A DNA stretch of 9,171 bases from Rickettsia typhi (GCA_945878495.1 CAMCTP010000036.1:1-9171), one strand, 5' to 3'; shown: positions 1 to 7,667, counted from the first letter of the stretch. Numbers and translations: made by a program. The notes: generated by a model not told the origin, from the sequence alone.

Positions 1-31
1 TATTGAGCCTGATGAATTCATATTCAAAGAA

Positions 32-490
32 TTATTTGATTTGACAATCTATATTTTGTGCTATATTCTCAAACGATTTTTGTATTGCAGTTTTGTGCGA
101 AAATTCAGAATTTATGCCTATCAAGTGAAGTTTTTTTGATTTTAACGCTTTTTTGTGAAAGAAGTCAAAAATAAAATACGATAAATCAAGAGAGAAGAGT
201 AAAATAATACCGGAGATTGATATATTTAAAAATATATCACCTGTTTCCGATCCCGTGAGATTGAAGTCCAGACCAACGACCCATTTTTGGATTGTTAATA
301 TAAATATATCTGCAATAAATAGGAAAATGAAGTTTTTGTAAGATTTTAGATTGATGATATATAGACAGTGAAAAAGTGGAATTTTTTGTAAAAATGAATT
401 TTCTTTAATGCAGTGAATTTTATCACTTATGTTAACAAAAGATCCCTTGCTATTTGTTCGTATTTTTGAGTATGTTTTGTATATATTCAT
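32..490 (-). CDS. hypothetical small membrane protein, 152 aa
   Basis: I do not recognise this protein. The reading frame is open for 152 codons. It has a basic, polar N-terminal stretch (about 1-50), a hydrophobic segment at about 53-72, a second at about 86-110, and a polar, lysine-rich C-terminal tail of about 40 residues. That pattern fits a two-helix inner-membrane protein. No catalytic or binding motif stands out. It is transcribed divergently from the MFS transporter, sharing a 97-base spacer, and is the only gene on this strand at the left edge. The start is the first ATG of the frame; no ribosome binding site precedes it, so the start is uncertain. It could be a fast-evolving lineage-specific protein or a remnant of a longer one. 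The coding call is moderate because only the length and the paired hydrophobic segments support it. Confidence 0.55.
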   Translation of the reverse strand: MNIYKTYSKIRTNSKGSFVNISDKIHCIKENSFLQKIPLFHCLYIINLKSYKNFIFLFIADIFILTIQKWVVGLDFNLTGSETGDIFLNISISGIILLFSLDLSYFIFDFFHKKALKSKKLHLIGINSEFSHKTAIQKSFENIAQNIDCQIK

Positions 491-540
491 TACGTTAAAA
501 TTTTTTGGTTAAATCTATGTATATATTTTTAAAAATGCAA

Positions 541-569
541 TTGTTTTTTATTTTTTTAATTATTATTAT
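541..569 (+). promoter_or_regulatory. candidate sigma70 promoter of the MFS-bamB operon
   Basis: TTGTTT at 541-546 and TATTAT at 564-569 are separated by 17 bases, matching the consensus at 4 of 6 and 5 of 6 positions. The -10 box ends 18 bases before the ATG at 588, which would leave a leader of only about a dozen bases. The region is almost pure A and T, so such a match can arise by chance. Confidence 0.35.
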
Positions 570-587
570 GTTTCAAAGATCGAAATT

Positions 588-1778
588 ATGTCTACAATAT
601 TTAACAAAACAATATTAAAATTCTGCCTATTGGGTGTGCTTGACAGGTTCATGTTAATATATTCCGTTTATATAATGTTTTTTGCTAAAATTGGTCTCAA
701 TCCCATGATGCTTGGTGCGGTTTTAGCGACATACGAGTTTGGTAAAATCTTTGGAGATCCGATATTTGCATCCCTTGGAGATAAACATGGAAGGAAAACA
801 TTGATAATATATGGCTTTGCTTTTAAGGGTCTTGGCGTTTTATCTTGGGTTCTATTCCCAGGTATAGCATCTTCTTTTGTTGGCGTTTTATTGATTGGAG
901 CAGGAAAATCGGGAACAAATAACATAGATTCATACATGTATGATGAATTTAAGAGTAATGATATTGCGAATAAGTTCAAAGATGCAATAGCATTGAAGTC
1001 AATATTTACAAATTTAAGTGCTTCATGTGGTGGATTTTTTGCTTCAATTTTGTATAAAAAAGGTGGATTTGATGCGGTATTTTTAAGTTCAGCAGTAATA
1101 ATATTTTGCGTATCAATACCGTATATTTTATTTGCTTTAAATGATTCTAAATCATATGTTAAAGAAAATAAAAATATCTCAATTTTGTCAATTGTAAAAA
1201 ATGGTTTATCCTGCACCAAGGCTGATAATAATGTTTTATTCTCGGTTGTAATGACGGCGATTTTTTATTCAGTCTATATTATTATGACGGATACAAATAA
1301 AATGGTAATGAATGACATTGGATTTACTCCTGATTTTATAGCCAGAATATATGCAATAGCTCATATTATACCGGCCATAACTACGGCCGTTTTTCTTATT
1401 ATTCGACCTGATTTAATGATCGGAGGGGTTGTAACATTATCTATTGTAATATGGATATCTATATCCGTGATATCTTTCAATTTATACGGCCAACCTCTTA
1501 TTGCATCAATACTGATGTTTTTGTTTATGTTCCCAATCTTTGATGTATGCTTAAAAGATCAAATGCAAAAAGTTATTCCTTCAGAATTGCGTTCGACTAT
1601 TAATTCGTTCTCTCATCTGATTTCTTCTTTTTTTAATATCATTTTTAGTTTGACAATAGGGTTTATCGCAAATAATTATTCCTATCAACACGCAATGACG
1701 GCATTTCCTATAATGATATCAATTTTTACTATATCGATTATGGTTTATCAAAAATCAAAATACAAAATTATTTTATAG
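588..1778 (+). CDS. MFS transporter, 396 aa
   Basis: This is a major facilitator superfamily secondary transporter of the inner membrane. The 396-residue length and the run of hydrophobic segments along the whole protein fit a 12-helix MFS carrier. The family's loop 2-3 signature (motif A) is visible as GDKHGRK at residues 64-70. The stretch around residues 104-121 (GAGKSGTNN then YDEF) resembles the helix 4 region of drug/sugar-type MFS proteins, in which a Y-D pair follows a small-residue-rich helix. The substrate cannot be read from the sequence. It is the first gene of a plus-strand run; the next gene starts 7 bases after its stop, so the two are probably co-transcribed. No Shine-Dalgarno sequence precedes the ATG; the bases just before it contain GATCGAA, as they do in the next gene. 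Reduced intracellular bacteria often keep many MFS carriers for host metabolites, so metabolite import is plausible but inferred. Confidence 0.9.
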   Translation: MSTIFNKTILKFCLLGVLDRFMLIYSVYIMFFAKIGLNPMMLGAVLATYEFGKIFGDPIFASLGDKHGRKTLIIYGFAFKGLGVLSWVLFPGIASSFVGVLLIGAGKSGTNNIDSYMYDEFKSNDIANKFKDAIALKSIFTNLSASCGGFFASILYKKGGFDAVFLSSAVIIFCVSIPYILFALNDSKSYVKENKNISILSIVKNGLSCTKADNNVLFSVVMTAIFYSVYIIMTDTNKMVMNDIGFTPDFIARIYAIAHIIPAITTAVFLIIRPDLMIGGVVTLSIVIWISISVISFNLYGQPLIASILMFLFMFPIFDVCLKDQMQKVIPSELRSTINSFSHLISSFFNIIFSLTIGFIANNYSYQHAMTAFPIMISIFTISIMVYQKSKYKIIL

Positions 1779-1785
1779 ATCGAAT

Positions 1786-2406
1786 ATGGCATTTTTTGAA
1801 TATTTCATAATATTATTATTTTCGATCGCTGCAATATTTGTATCGCTAGTGATGATTTTTTCATCGACATTTCCCGCAATCTTCGCCTCAAGTCTTTTGA
1901 GTTTGTTTGTAATGATTATTTATTTAGTTATTTCTGCGCCGGATGTTGCAATAACAGAGGCTGCTGTTGGATCGGCGGTTTCAACAATATTTTTGTTAAT
2001 AGCGATGAAGGGTATAAATCATTACGCTGGAGATGATGGTGTCATAAAAGTTGATAAGGTATCAAGAATTAAAACTAATTTACTCAATGGATCTGTTCTA
2101 AAAAGCCCATATTTAATGATAATTTTAATAATATCAATATTTTGTGGCATAGCTGATGCGTTTATTAATGTTTCTATAATCGAAGGCTCAGAGCACATGA
2201 AATCTTCAGCGTATTATATCACACAATCTTACAAAGAAACTGGAGTTAAGAATATTGTTACGTCGGTTCTTGGCGGTTACAGAGGTTTTGATACCATGAT
2301 AGAATCTTTGGTTGTTTTGATTGCCGCTCTTGGTGTTATGTATATATTGAAAAGTGATCCAAAAACTGATCAGATGAAAAGTAGTGTCAATAAGGGTGAT
2401 TTGTAA
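1786..2406 (+). CDS. Mrp/Mbh-type cation:proton antiporter subunit (MbhD-MbhE-like), 206 aa
   Basis: This membrane protein resembles the C-terminal part of MrpA (MnhA), equivalent to the MbhD and MbhE subunits of membrane-bound hydrogenase and Mrp-type complexes. The N-terminal half (about 1-76) carries hydrophobic helices around APDVAITEAAVG at 51-62, the hallmark of the DUF4040/MbhD domain, which is related to NuoJ. The C-terminal half has a helix at about 107-130 and then YRGFDT at 165-170 followed by E173 and a last helix, matching the MbhE signature. In complete systems these helices help couple Na+/H+ exchange. Here no other Mrp subunit lies within the window: upstream is an MFS transporter (7-base gap) and downstream a YfgM-like protein (15-base gap). 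The remaining subunits must be encoded elsewhere or be absent. The family call is secure from the two motifs; the physiological role is inferred. Confidence 0.85.
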   Translation: MAFFEYFIILLFSIAAIFVSLVMIFSSTFPAIFASSLLSLFVMIIYLVISAPDVAITEAAVGSAVSTIFLLIAMKGINHYAGDDGVIKVDKVSRIKTNLLNGSVLKSPYLMIILIISIFCGIADAFINVSIIEGSEHMKSSAYYITQSYKETGVKNIVTSVLGGYRGFDTMIESLVVLIAALGVMYILKSDPKTDQMKSSVNKGDL

Positions 2407-2421
2407 TTTTTTTATAATAAA

Positions 2422-3114
2422 ATGATTGATGTTTCTAGTGTTGGAGCAAGGTTTGGTTTTAAGGTAAGAAGTGGTATTATTTCTTTGGGCGATAAAATTA
2501 AGCATAAAATTTACTCCTTAAATTTTAGAGATTTTAAGATTATTGCAGCTGGTCTTTTATTTGTCGTTATCGCTTCTGTTGGACATCTTGTTATCAAAGA
2601 TTCCTTGACGCAAAAACAAATTATTAGATATATTGAAATTCAAGATAAGATTCAAAATGCATCATCTATGTCAAATTCCGATATTGACAAAGAGTTTTTA
2701 AAACCTTTTAGCGGATTGTTTAGGCTTAATAATGCGGTTAAAATTTCCGCTCAATTAATTGGCAATAAAGATAGAATTGATGATGCAATATACATTCTCG
2801 AGAGAAATGCACATTTGGCAAAAATTCAGGACTCAAGAGATGCGGTTGAAATGACAATATTTAGCCTTTATTCTTCTCGTATAAAAGAACCAAGTAATAA
2901 AAAATATATTGAGCAACTAGCTAAATCTAAAAGAAAATATTCACAACTAGCAAAGGAATTACTCGGTGATTTGGAGTTATCAATGGGTAATGCGGTTGGT
3001 TATTTTGAGATAATTAAATCGCTTTATATTGAAATGGATGATATATTTTCCCCTAACCAGCAAGATAGAATACACGAAATTTATTATGCTTTGTATGCCG
3101 ATGCGGCTGATTAG
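2422..3114 (+). CDS. YfgM-like anchored helical (TPR-like) protein, 230 aa
   Basis: The protein has a basic N-terminal segment of about 38 residues, one membrane helix at about 39-58, and then a long, charged, mostly helical domain expected in the periplasm. The C-terminal part (about 173-225: A-K-E-L-L-G-D-L-E then a helix pair ending in D-R-I-H-E-I) resembles the final repeat of the tetratricopeptide-like YfgM family, including the versions annotated as DUF2659 in Rickettsia. In E. coli YfgM works with PpiD at the SecYEG translocon and is encoded just before bamB. The same order occurs here: the bamB start codon lies inside the last codons of this gene. The position therefore supports the assignment as much as the sequence does. 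Clear TPR consensus residues are not visible, so the fold is inferred. The 230-aa length is close to that of usual YfgM proteins. Confidence 0.8.
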   Translation: MIDVSSVGARFGFKVRSGIISLGDKIKHKIYSLNFRDFKIIAAGLLFVVIASVGHLVIKDSLTQKQIIRYIEIQDKIQNASSMSNSDIDKEFLKPFSGLFRLNNAVKISAQLIGNKDRIDDAIYILERNAHLAKIQDSRDAVEMTIFSLYSSRIKEPSNKKYIEQLAKSKRKYSQLAKELLGDLELSMGNAVGYFEIIKSLYIEMDDIFSPNQQDRIHEIYYALYADAAD

Positions 3115-4456
3115 TGTTTGTTTTATTTTAGCTGGAATTATAGCCTGCAACAAGTCAAAAATTCCAGATAATGACAAAAGAATATCGATATTTGATTACG
3201 ATTCCTTCGTTTCGTTGGATCAAAATATAGCCAGAATTAAAAATCAAGAGCCAAAAAATAACGACCAATATTTGAGTCACAGTTATTATGATTCAAATAG
3301 CGAAGTTTTTCATTATAGCGGAGAAGTTGAAAAAATTGATTCTATTAAGCTCGGAGGGGCTGATTTTTCTTTTTTTAAAACCGACAATTCAGTTGTTCGA
3401 TATAAAGATCAAATTGTAGTTTTGGATGATATCTTGAATGTCTGGATTGTATCTTCTGATCTTAAAACAAAAGAGCAAATTTTTAAAACTGATAATAAGT
3501 TATCGGATTTTGCATCTCTGACAATTTATGAAGATTTTTTAATTAGGTCGGACAGTATTGGTAATATTGTGAAAATTGATCTCAGAAATTTTAATATTGT
3601 GGCAAAAGTTCATGATCCAAGGTATAAATTTTATTCAGGATTTTCCTTTGCAAAAGATTCTAATTTATTATACGGACACGCTTCATCGGGGGTAATTTTT
3701 GCTTTTAATATCGATGATTTGTCGGTAAAATTTTCGATTTCAGATGGTTCAAATGATCAAAATGGTATAGCTAATTTATCTAGCGAGCAGTATATTAATT
3801 TTGCCAGACCAACGGTTAAAGGTGATAAATTGATTGTTATAAATAGATATGGAGATATTTTGTTTTTAGATAAAATAAGTGGAAAAATAATTGACTCAAA
3901 TAGACTAGATTTTATATCAGGTAGATCTATTTTATATAGTACTCAACTTTCGTTTGACACCCCTATGTTTAAGCCTTTTGTGAATGATGTGGTTGGATAT
4001 TTTGGATCAAAAATTTCAAATATTGCGGTATTTTCAATGAAAAATCTAATGCCGGTGTACTCGACAAAATTTAATCAAAATTCACCGATTATATCATCTC
4101 CAAATTTTTTGTACTTCATAACAAATCAAAATCAATTGCTGGCAGTTCACATTGAGAGCGGGATGGTAAAATGGTCTTTGGATTTGCCAAAATATCACGA
4201 TCATAAAATGCCAAAATATCTGTCAAAAGGCAAGGGGTACAATAGGTCTAAGTTAAACTTTAGAGGTCCGATGTTTATAAATGGTGATATAGTTTTATTT
4301 TCACCTTTTGGAAAGATGCTGATTGTTGATATTGAAGGAGGTGAAATAAAAGAGGAAAAAAGTATTCCAAGTTGTATTTTTTCAACACCGGTTGTTATGG
4401 ATGACGCAATATTTGGATATTCGCTTTGCGATTCCAAATTGTATAAAATACATTAA
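3101..4456 (+). CDS. bamB: BamB, outer-membrane protein assembly lipoprotein (PQQ-like beta-propeller), 451 aa
   Basis: BamB is a lipoprotein of the BAM complex, which inserts beta-barrel proteins into the outer membrane; it binds BamA through an eight-bladed propeller. The frame is open from 3029, but the ATG at 3101 is chosen because it begins a short lipoprotein signal (MRLISVCFILAGIIAC) with the lipidated cysteine at residue 16. An ATG at 3095 would only add two residues. After a polar linker come repeated beta-rich blades with the PQQ-type pattern of a hydrophobic strand, a D/G turn and a second strand. The clearest is at about 342-361 (NQNQLLAVHIESGMVKW), matching the family's 'L-x-A-x-x-x-x-G-x-x-x-W' repeat. 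The start overlaps the end of the YfgM-like gene by 14 bases, suggesting translational coupling. The stop overlaps the convergent pgi stop. The gene der, which often follows bamB, is not present here. Confidence 0.85.
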   Translation: MRLISVCFILAGIIACNKSKIPDNDKRISIFDYDSFVSLDQNIARIKNQEPKNNDQYLSHSYYDSNSEVFHYSGEVEKIDSIKLGGADFSFFKTDNSVVRYKDQIVVLDDILNVWIVSSDLKTKEQIFKTDNKLSDFASLTIYEDFLIRSDSIGNIVKIDLRNFNIVAKVHDPRYKFYSGFSFAKDSNLLYGHASSGVIFAFNIDDLSVKFSISDGSNDQNGIANLSSEQYINFARPTVKGDKLIVINRYGDILFLDKISGKIIDSNRLDFISGRSILYSTQLSFDTPMFKPFVNDVVGYFGSKISNIAVFSMKNLMPVYSTKFNQNSPIISSPNFLYFITNQNQLLAVHIESGMVKWSLDLPKYHDHKMPKYLSKGKGYNRSKLNFRGPMFINGDIVLFSPFGKMLIVDIEGGEIKEEKSIPSCIFSTPVVMDDAIFGYSLCDSKLYKIH

Positions 4457-5649
4457 AGAGACATCATTCTTTCTTTTGACTTTTCAACCTCTGGCTGATC
4501 ATATGGGTTAAGTTGAAAGTAATGACAGCACAAAATCGTTTCAAGCATGTAAAAGGTCATTATTTTGTACATAAAATATTCATCCATTTTGCAATTTATC
4601 ATATAAGATGGTGAATTATTGTCACATAAAGCCAAATGAGTTGCATTTGCTGCTGAGTTTAAAATACCCTCAATTGAAGCATTTTTATTGCTTATTACCG
4701 GAGATTCAAGTTTATTGTGCGATTGAAAAACTGGGTTTAATATGGTAAAAATTTTATCCTTTGGTCCGCCAAGATAGAGTTGTAATTTGCTATGTTGGTC
4801 AAGAGGTCCTATTGCACCACATGGATTTGTTCCAAGTCCACTTTTCCCGATACTTTCCGACCATATTTGTATGTACCATTCGATAAAATATTGATAGCTT
4901 TGTTTGTAGCAAAATAATACAGTGGCTGAAAGACCTTGTTTTATCGATGATATTGTTGCATTTACTCTGTCAACAAACAGTGAATCATTTTGCATTGATT
5001 CAATTATTTGAATTGCATTGCTTAAATTCTTTTTTACATCAATGCCAATTATAGCAGATATTAGATTTGTATTATTGGAAAAGGCCGACATTCTTCCAGA
5101 TATATCTCCGCTCCATTCTAATATTTCAATTTGATATATTGCAGCAAGTTCGCTCATTTTACTATTTTTATTTGCTGTAATTACTAGGGATTGATGGTTG
5201 ATATTTTGCTTTGAAAGCCCGAATGATTCAAGATATTGACATATTACTATCATTTGAGATACTGTTTCAATTGTATTTCCTGACTTGCTGATAAATAGAA
5301 AAAATGAATCATTTATATTGTTGTTTTTCAATGAATTCATTACTGTATCATAATCCAGATTATCTATAAAAATTAGATTGTTTTTTGAATTTTTATACTC
5401 GTGCCAAAGCGCTTTTCCTGCGAGTGTTGACCCCCCAATTCCAACGATAAAAATGTTTTTGAATTTGCTTGATATTCCAATTCCAAGATCTATGATTTTT
5501 TCGATATTTTTGATATTTTGTGCTACGTTAATTATTTCCTGAAGTTTATCGTCTTTTTGGATTGCTGAAGATATCCAGCTTGAATCGATGTGATTTTCAC
5601 ATTTTAAAAAACCCTGATTAAAGTCAACTTGTTTAAAAATATTATTCAT
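4453..5649 (-). CDS. pgi: glucose-6-phosphate isomerase, short form, 398 aa
   Basis: Pgi interconverts glucose-6-phosphate and fructose-6-phosphate in the cytoplasm. The sugar-phosphate-binding parts are recognisable in order: VGIGGSTLAGKAL at 69-81, SKSGNTIET at 121-129 (phosphate loop), SGRMS at 184-188 (family GGRFS), ESIGK with the catalytic-base glutamate at 265, QH at 285-286 with the ring-opening histidine, and YDQPEVEKSK at 383-392 with the C-terminal lysine at 392. At 398 residues it is much shorter than the roughly 550-residue E. coli enzyme, but short forms of about 400-450 residues are common in bacteria, and all catalytic positions are present. Signature 1 deviates from consensus (S for G184, M for F/Y187). 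In a reduced genome the enzyme probably works in the direction that serves amino-sugar and envelope precursors, which is inference. It is a single-gene unit, convergent with bamB and divergent from fabF. Confidence 0.92.
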   Translation of the reverse strand: MNNIFKQVDFNQGFLKCENHIDSSWISSAIQKDDKLQEIINVAQNIKNIEKIIDLGIGISSKFKNIFIVGIGGSTLAGKALWHEYKNSKNNLIFIDNLDYDTVMNSLKNNNINDSFFLFISKSGNTIETVSQMIVICQYLESFGLSKQNINHQSLVITANKNSKMSELAAIYQIEILEWSGDISGRMSAFSNNTNLISAIIGIDVKKNLSNAIQIIESMQNDSLFVDRVNATISSIKQGLSATVLFCYKQSYQYFIEWYIQIWSESIGKSGLGTNPCGAIGPLDQHSKLQLYLGGPKDKIFTILNPVFQSHNKLESPVISNKNASIEGILNSAANATHLALCDNNSPSYMINCKMDEYFMYKIMTFYMLETILCCHYFQLNPYDQPEVEKSKERMMSL

Positions 5650-5667
5650 ATTTAGATATTTATCTAT

Positions 5668-5699
5668 ATTAGAGTTGAAAATTATCGAATAATTGTCAA
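5668..5699 (-). promoter_or_regulatory. candidate promoter of pgi
   Basis: On the minus strand a consensus TTGACA (5694-5699) lies upstream of TCTAAT (5668-5673), the same -10-like hexamer as in the rplS promoter. The -10 box ends 18 bases before the pgi ATG. The spacer is 20 bases, longer than the ideal 17, so one of the two boxes may not be the real one. Confidence 0.35.
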
Positions 5700-5710
5700 T
5701 AACTTTTTAT

Positions 5711-5735
5711 ACTTGCTTTTTGGGAAACTTGCTTT
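5711..5735 (+). repeat. direct repeat ACTTGCTTT x2 upstream of fabF
   Basis: ACTTGCTTT occurs at 5711-5719 and again at 5727-5735, a 16-base period, in the pgi-fabF spacer. Each copy contains TTGCTT, a possible -35 box. TATAAA at 5739-5744, a possible -10 box ending 18 bases before the fabF ATG, lies 20 bases after the first TTGCTT and only 4 after the second, so the pairing is not ideal. The repeat could be a regulator site overlapping the promoter or a chance duplication. Confidence 0.35.
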
Positions 5736-5762
5736 ATGTATAAATGATTTTTTCGATATTTT

Positions 5763-7046
5763 ATGTCAAAAAGAGTAGTCGTAACTGGCTTAGGAATAAC
5801 ACTGCCAGGTGCTTATAATATTGAGTCTGCGTGGTCAAGAATTTTAAAAGGAGAGTCTTTTATATCGTCAATTGATAATTTTGATACATCGGGAGTTTTG
5901 ACAAAATACGCCGGTGAGATAAAATTTTCCGATAGAGATTATTCCGGTAAATCAGGTTTTATGTATGATAATTTATTCGATACATCAGAATGCGGAGATA
6001 AAAAAGAAGTTCGCAGACTGGATAAATTTATTTTATACGGAATTCACTCATCCATTCAGGCAGTAAAAGATGCAAATATCGAGGATGGAGTTGATAAATC
6101 AAGAGTTGGTGTGATGATTGGATCGGGAATAGGTGGAATTGCTGGAATTGATGAGAACGCAATTACTTTAAATAATGATGGCGCTAGAAAAATAAGCCCA
6201 TTTTTCATACCATCAGTATTGGTTAACATGGTTTCCGGTCATGTATCTATGAAATATGGTTTTAGAGGGCCAAATTTTGCAATTGTTAGCGCTTGCGCAA
6301 CTGCGACACATTCAATAGGAGAGGCCGCAAGAATGATTGCTTGTGACGATGCGGATATAATGATAGCGGGTGGTTCGGAAGCGTCTATAACGCAACTTGG
6401 AATTGCTGGATTTAATGCTGCCAGAGCATTGTCTACTGCTTTTGCGGAAAATCCATCACAGTCATCTAGGCCTTGGGATAATGCACGAGATGGCTTTGTT
6501 ATGGGAGAAGGAGCCGGAGTTATAGTTCTTGAAGAATATGAACATGCAAAAAAACGTGGTGCAAAAATATATTGCGAACTCGTTGGATATGGAGCTTCTG
6601 CTGATGCTTATCATATTACAGCTCCTCATCCGGAAGGCGAGGGCGCTTTGCTGGCAATGTCGACTGCGCTTCGCAAAGCTCGTATTTCAGCTGATAAAAT
6701 AGATTATATAAATGCACACGGGACATCAACTCCAGTGGGAGATTTAGCGGAGGTGAAATCAGTATCGAAATTAGTTGGAGATCATAAAAGCAAGGTTTCA
6801 ATGTCATCAACAAAATCTGCGACAGGTCATTTACTTGGAGCTGCCGGTGGAATTGAAGCGATTTTTTCAATTTTGGCAATAAGGGATCAAATTTGCCCGC
6901 CAACTATTAATTCAACAGATTTATCAGAAGGTTGTGATTTTGATTTTTGTCTTGGATCGGCAAAAAAAAGACAAATAAATTATGCATTATCAAACTCATT
7001 CGGGTTTGGTGGCTGCAATGGAAGTCTTTTGTTTGGCAAGATTTAA
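5763..7046 (+). CDS. fabF: beta-ketoacyl-ACP synthase II (FabF), 427 aa
   Basis: FabF elongates acyl chains in type II fatty acid synthesis by condensing malonyl-ACP with acyl-ACP in the cytoplasm. The thiolase-fold catalytic set is complete: nucleophilic cysteine C178 in SACATATHS, H319 in NAHGTSTP, K351 and H356 in KSATGHLLGAAGG, and the C-terminal NSFGFGG loop at 411-417. The N-terminal KRVVVTGLG is typical of the family start and supports the ATG at 5763. The segment at about 57-80, between the first domain and the (K/R)xxDxF helix, is longer than in E. coli FabF, as in many alphaproteobacterial versions. It is not next to acpP or other fab genes. Instead it heads a unit with tsaB and a BamE-like lipoprotein; its stop and the tsaB start share one base (TAATG). 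FabB is ruled out as less likely because of the FabF-type N-terminus and length, though the two are close paralogues. Confidence 0.95.
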   Translation: MSKRVVVTGLGITLPGAYNIESAWSRILKGESFISSIDNFDTSGVLTKYAGEIKFSDRDYSGKSGFMYDNLFDTSECGDKKEVRRLDKFILYGIHSSIQAVKDANIEDGVDKSRVGVMIGSGIGGIAGIDENAITLNNDGARKISPFFIPSVLVNMVSGHVSMKYGFRGPNFAIVSACATATHSIGEAARMIACDDADIMIAGGSEASITQLGIAGFNAARALSTAFAENPSQSSRPWDNARDGFVMGEGAGVIVLEEYEHAKKRGAKIYCELVGYGASADAYHITAPHPEGEGALLAMSTALRKARISADKIDYINAHGTSTPVGDLAEVKSVSKLVGDHKSKVSMSSTKSATGHLLGAAGGIEAIFSILAIRDQICPPTINSTDLSEGCDFDFCLGSAKKRQINYALSNSFGFGGCNGSLLFGKI

Positions 7047-7663
7047 TGCTTCTTGCAATTGATACCGCTAATAGATTTTTATCACTTTCAGTATCGAGCA
7101 AAAATGGTGATTTTTATTTCACGTCAGATATACCAAATTTACAGCTTGAAATTATTTCACATGAGGTTGATTTGTTGTGTAAAAAATCCGGTTTTTCCGC
7201 TTCTGATTTAACCGAAGTGGTTGTCAATCGTGGAATTGGGAGTTTTAATGGGATTAGGGTTGGAGTTTCCTATGCAGTTGGATTAACTTCATTCTCGGAT
7301 ATAAAGCTTAAAACAATAACAACGCACGATATTTTGTATCACAAAGCTTTGCTTGATTGCGAGAAAAATGGAGATCAAGATTATTGTCAGATTATTACTA
7401 AAGGTGACGGTTTAAATAAGTTATGTGTTGGAAAATTTTCAATGGAATCGCTTCGGGTTGAAAGTTTCATTAATTCGGATGCTGATGAATTGGATGGTGG
7501 ATTTATTATATCTGACGCTGATTTAATTGATAGCTTTGATGGCAAAGATTTAGATGTGGTCTATGTTTCAAAAAATTCTGCGGAAGCTTTACTAGCGGCG
7601 GCAAAACTTTCCTCTGCGGAAGTAGGTATTGTGGATTCTTTTTATTTCAGGGGTTTTTTATAA
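7046..7663 (+). CDS. tsaB: TsaB, tRNA threonylcarbamoyladenosine biosynthesis subunit, 205 aa
   Basis: TsaB is the non-catalytic partner of TsaD; with TsaE it supports transfer of the threonylcarbamoyl group to A37 of ANN-decoding tRNAs (t6A). The N-terminus LLAIDTANRFLSLSV is the typical first strand pair of the ASKHA fold. GIGSFNGIRVGVSYAVGL at 63-80 is the family signature (usually G-P-G-S-F-T-G-L-R-x-G). The frame is open upstream to an ATG at 6947, but that would overlap fabF by 100 bases and add an untypical sequence. The ATG at 7046, sharing a base with the fabF stop, gives the canonical start and implies translational coupling. The length of 205 residues is somewhat below the usual 220-235, and the C-terminal half is poorly conserved, as is common. 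The signature has I for P64 and N for T68. tsaD, tsaE and rimI are not in the window. Confidence 0.9.
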   Translation: MLLAIDTANRFLSLSVSSKNGDFYFTSDIPNLQLEIISHEVDLLCKKSGFSASDLTEVVVNRGIGSFNGIRVGVSYAVGLTSFSDIKLKTITTHDILYHKALLDCEKNGDQDYCQIITKGDGLNKLCVGKFSMESLRVESFINSDADELDGGFIISDADLIDSFDGKDLDVVYVSKNSAEALLAAAKLSSAEVGIVDSFYFRGFL

Positions 7664-7667
7664 AAAT

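Noticed and set aside
1..21. Possible start of another minus-strand gene, ATG at 19-21, reading off the left edge
   Set aside because: Only seven codons are inside the window and no ribosome binding site or recognisable residues support it.
668..1219. 183-codon open frame on the minus strand inside the MFS gene
   Set aside because: It lies entirely within a well-supported MFS gene on the other strand, and its translation shows no family features.
4455..4472. Short inverted repeat AAAGA/TCTTT at the bamB-pgi junction
   Set aside because: Five AT-rich pairs with an eight-base loop are expected by chance in this composition and would not terminate transcription.
6616..6903. Minus-strand open frame inside fabF
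   Set aside because: It is the shadow of a region encoding the conserved HGTSTP and KSATGH motifs of FabF; no independent support.
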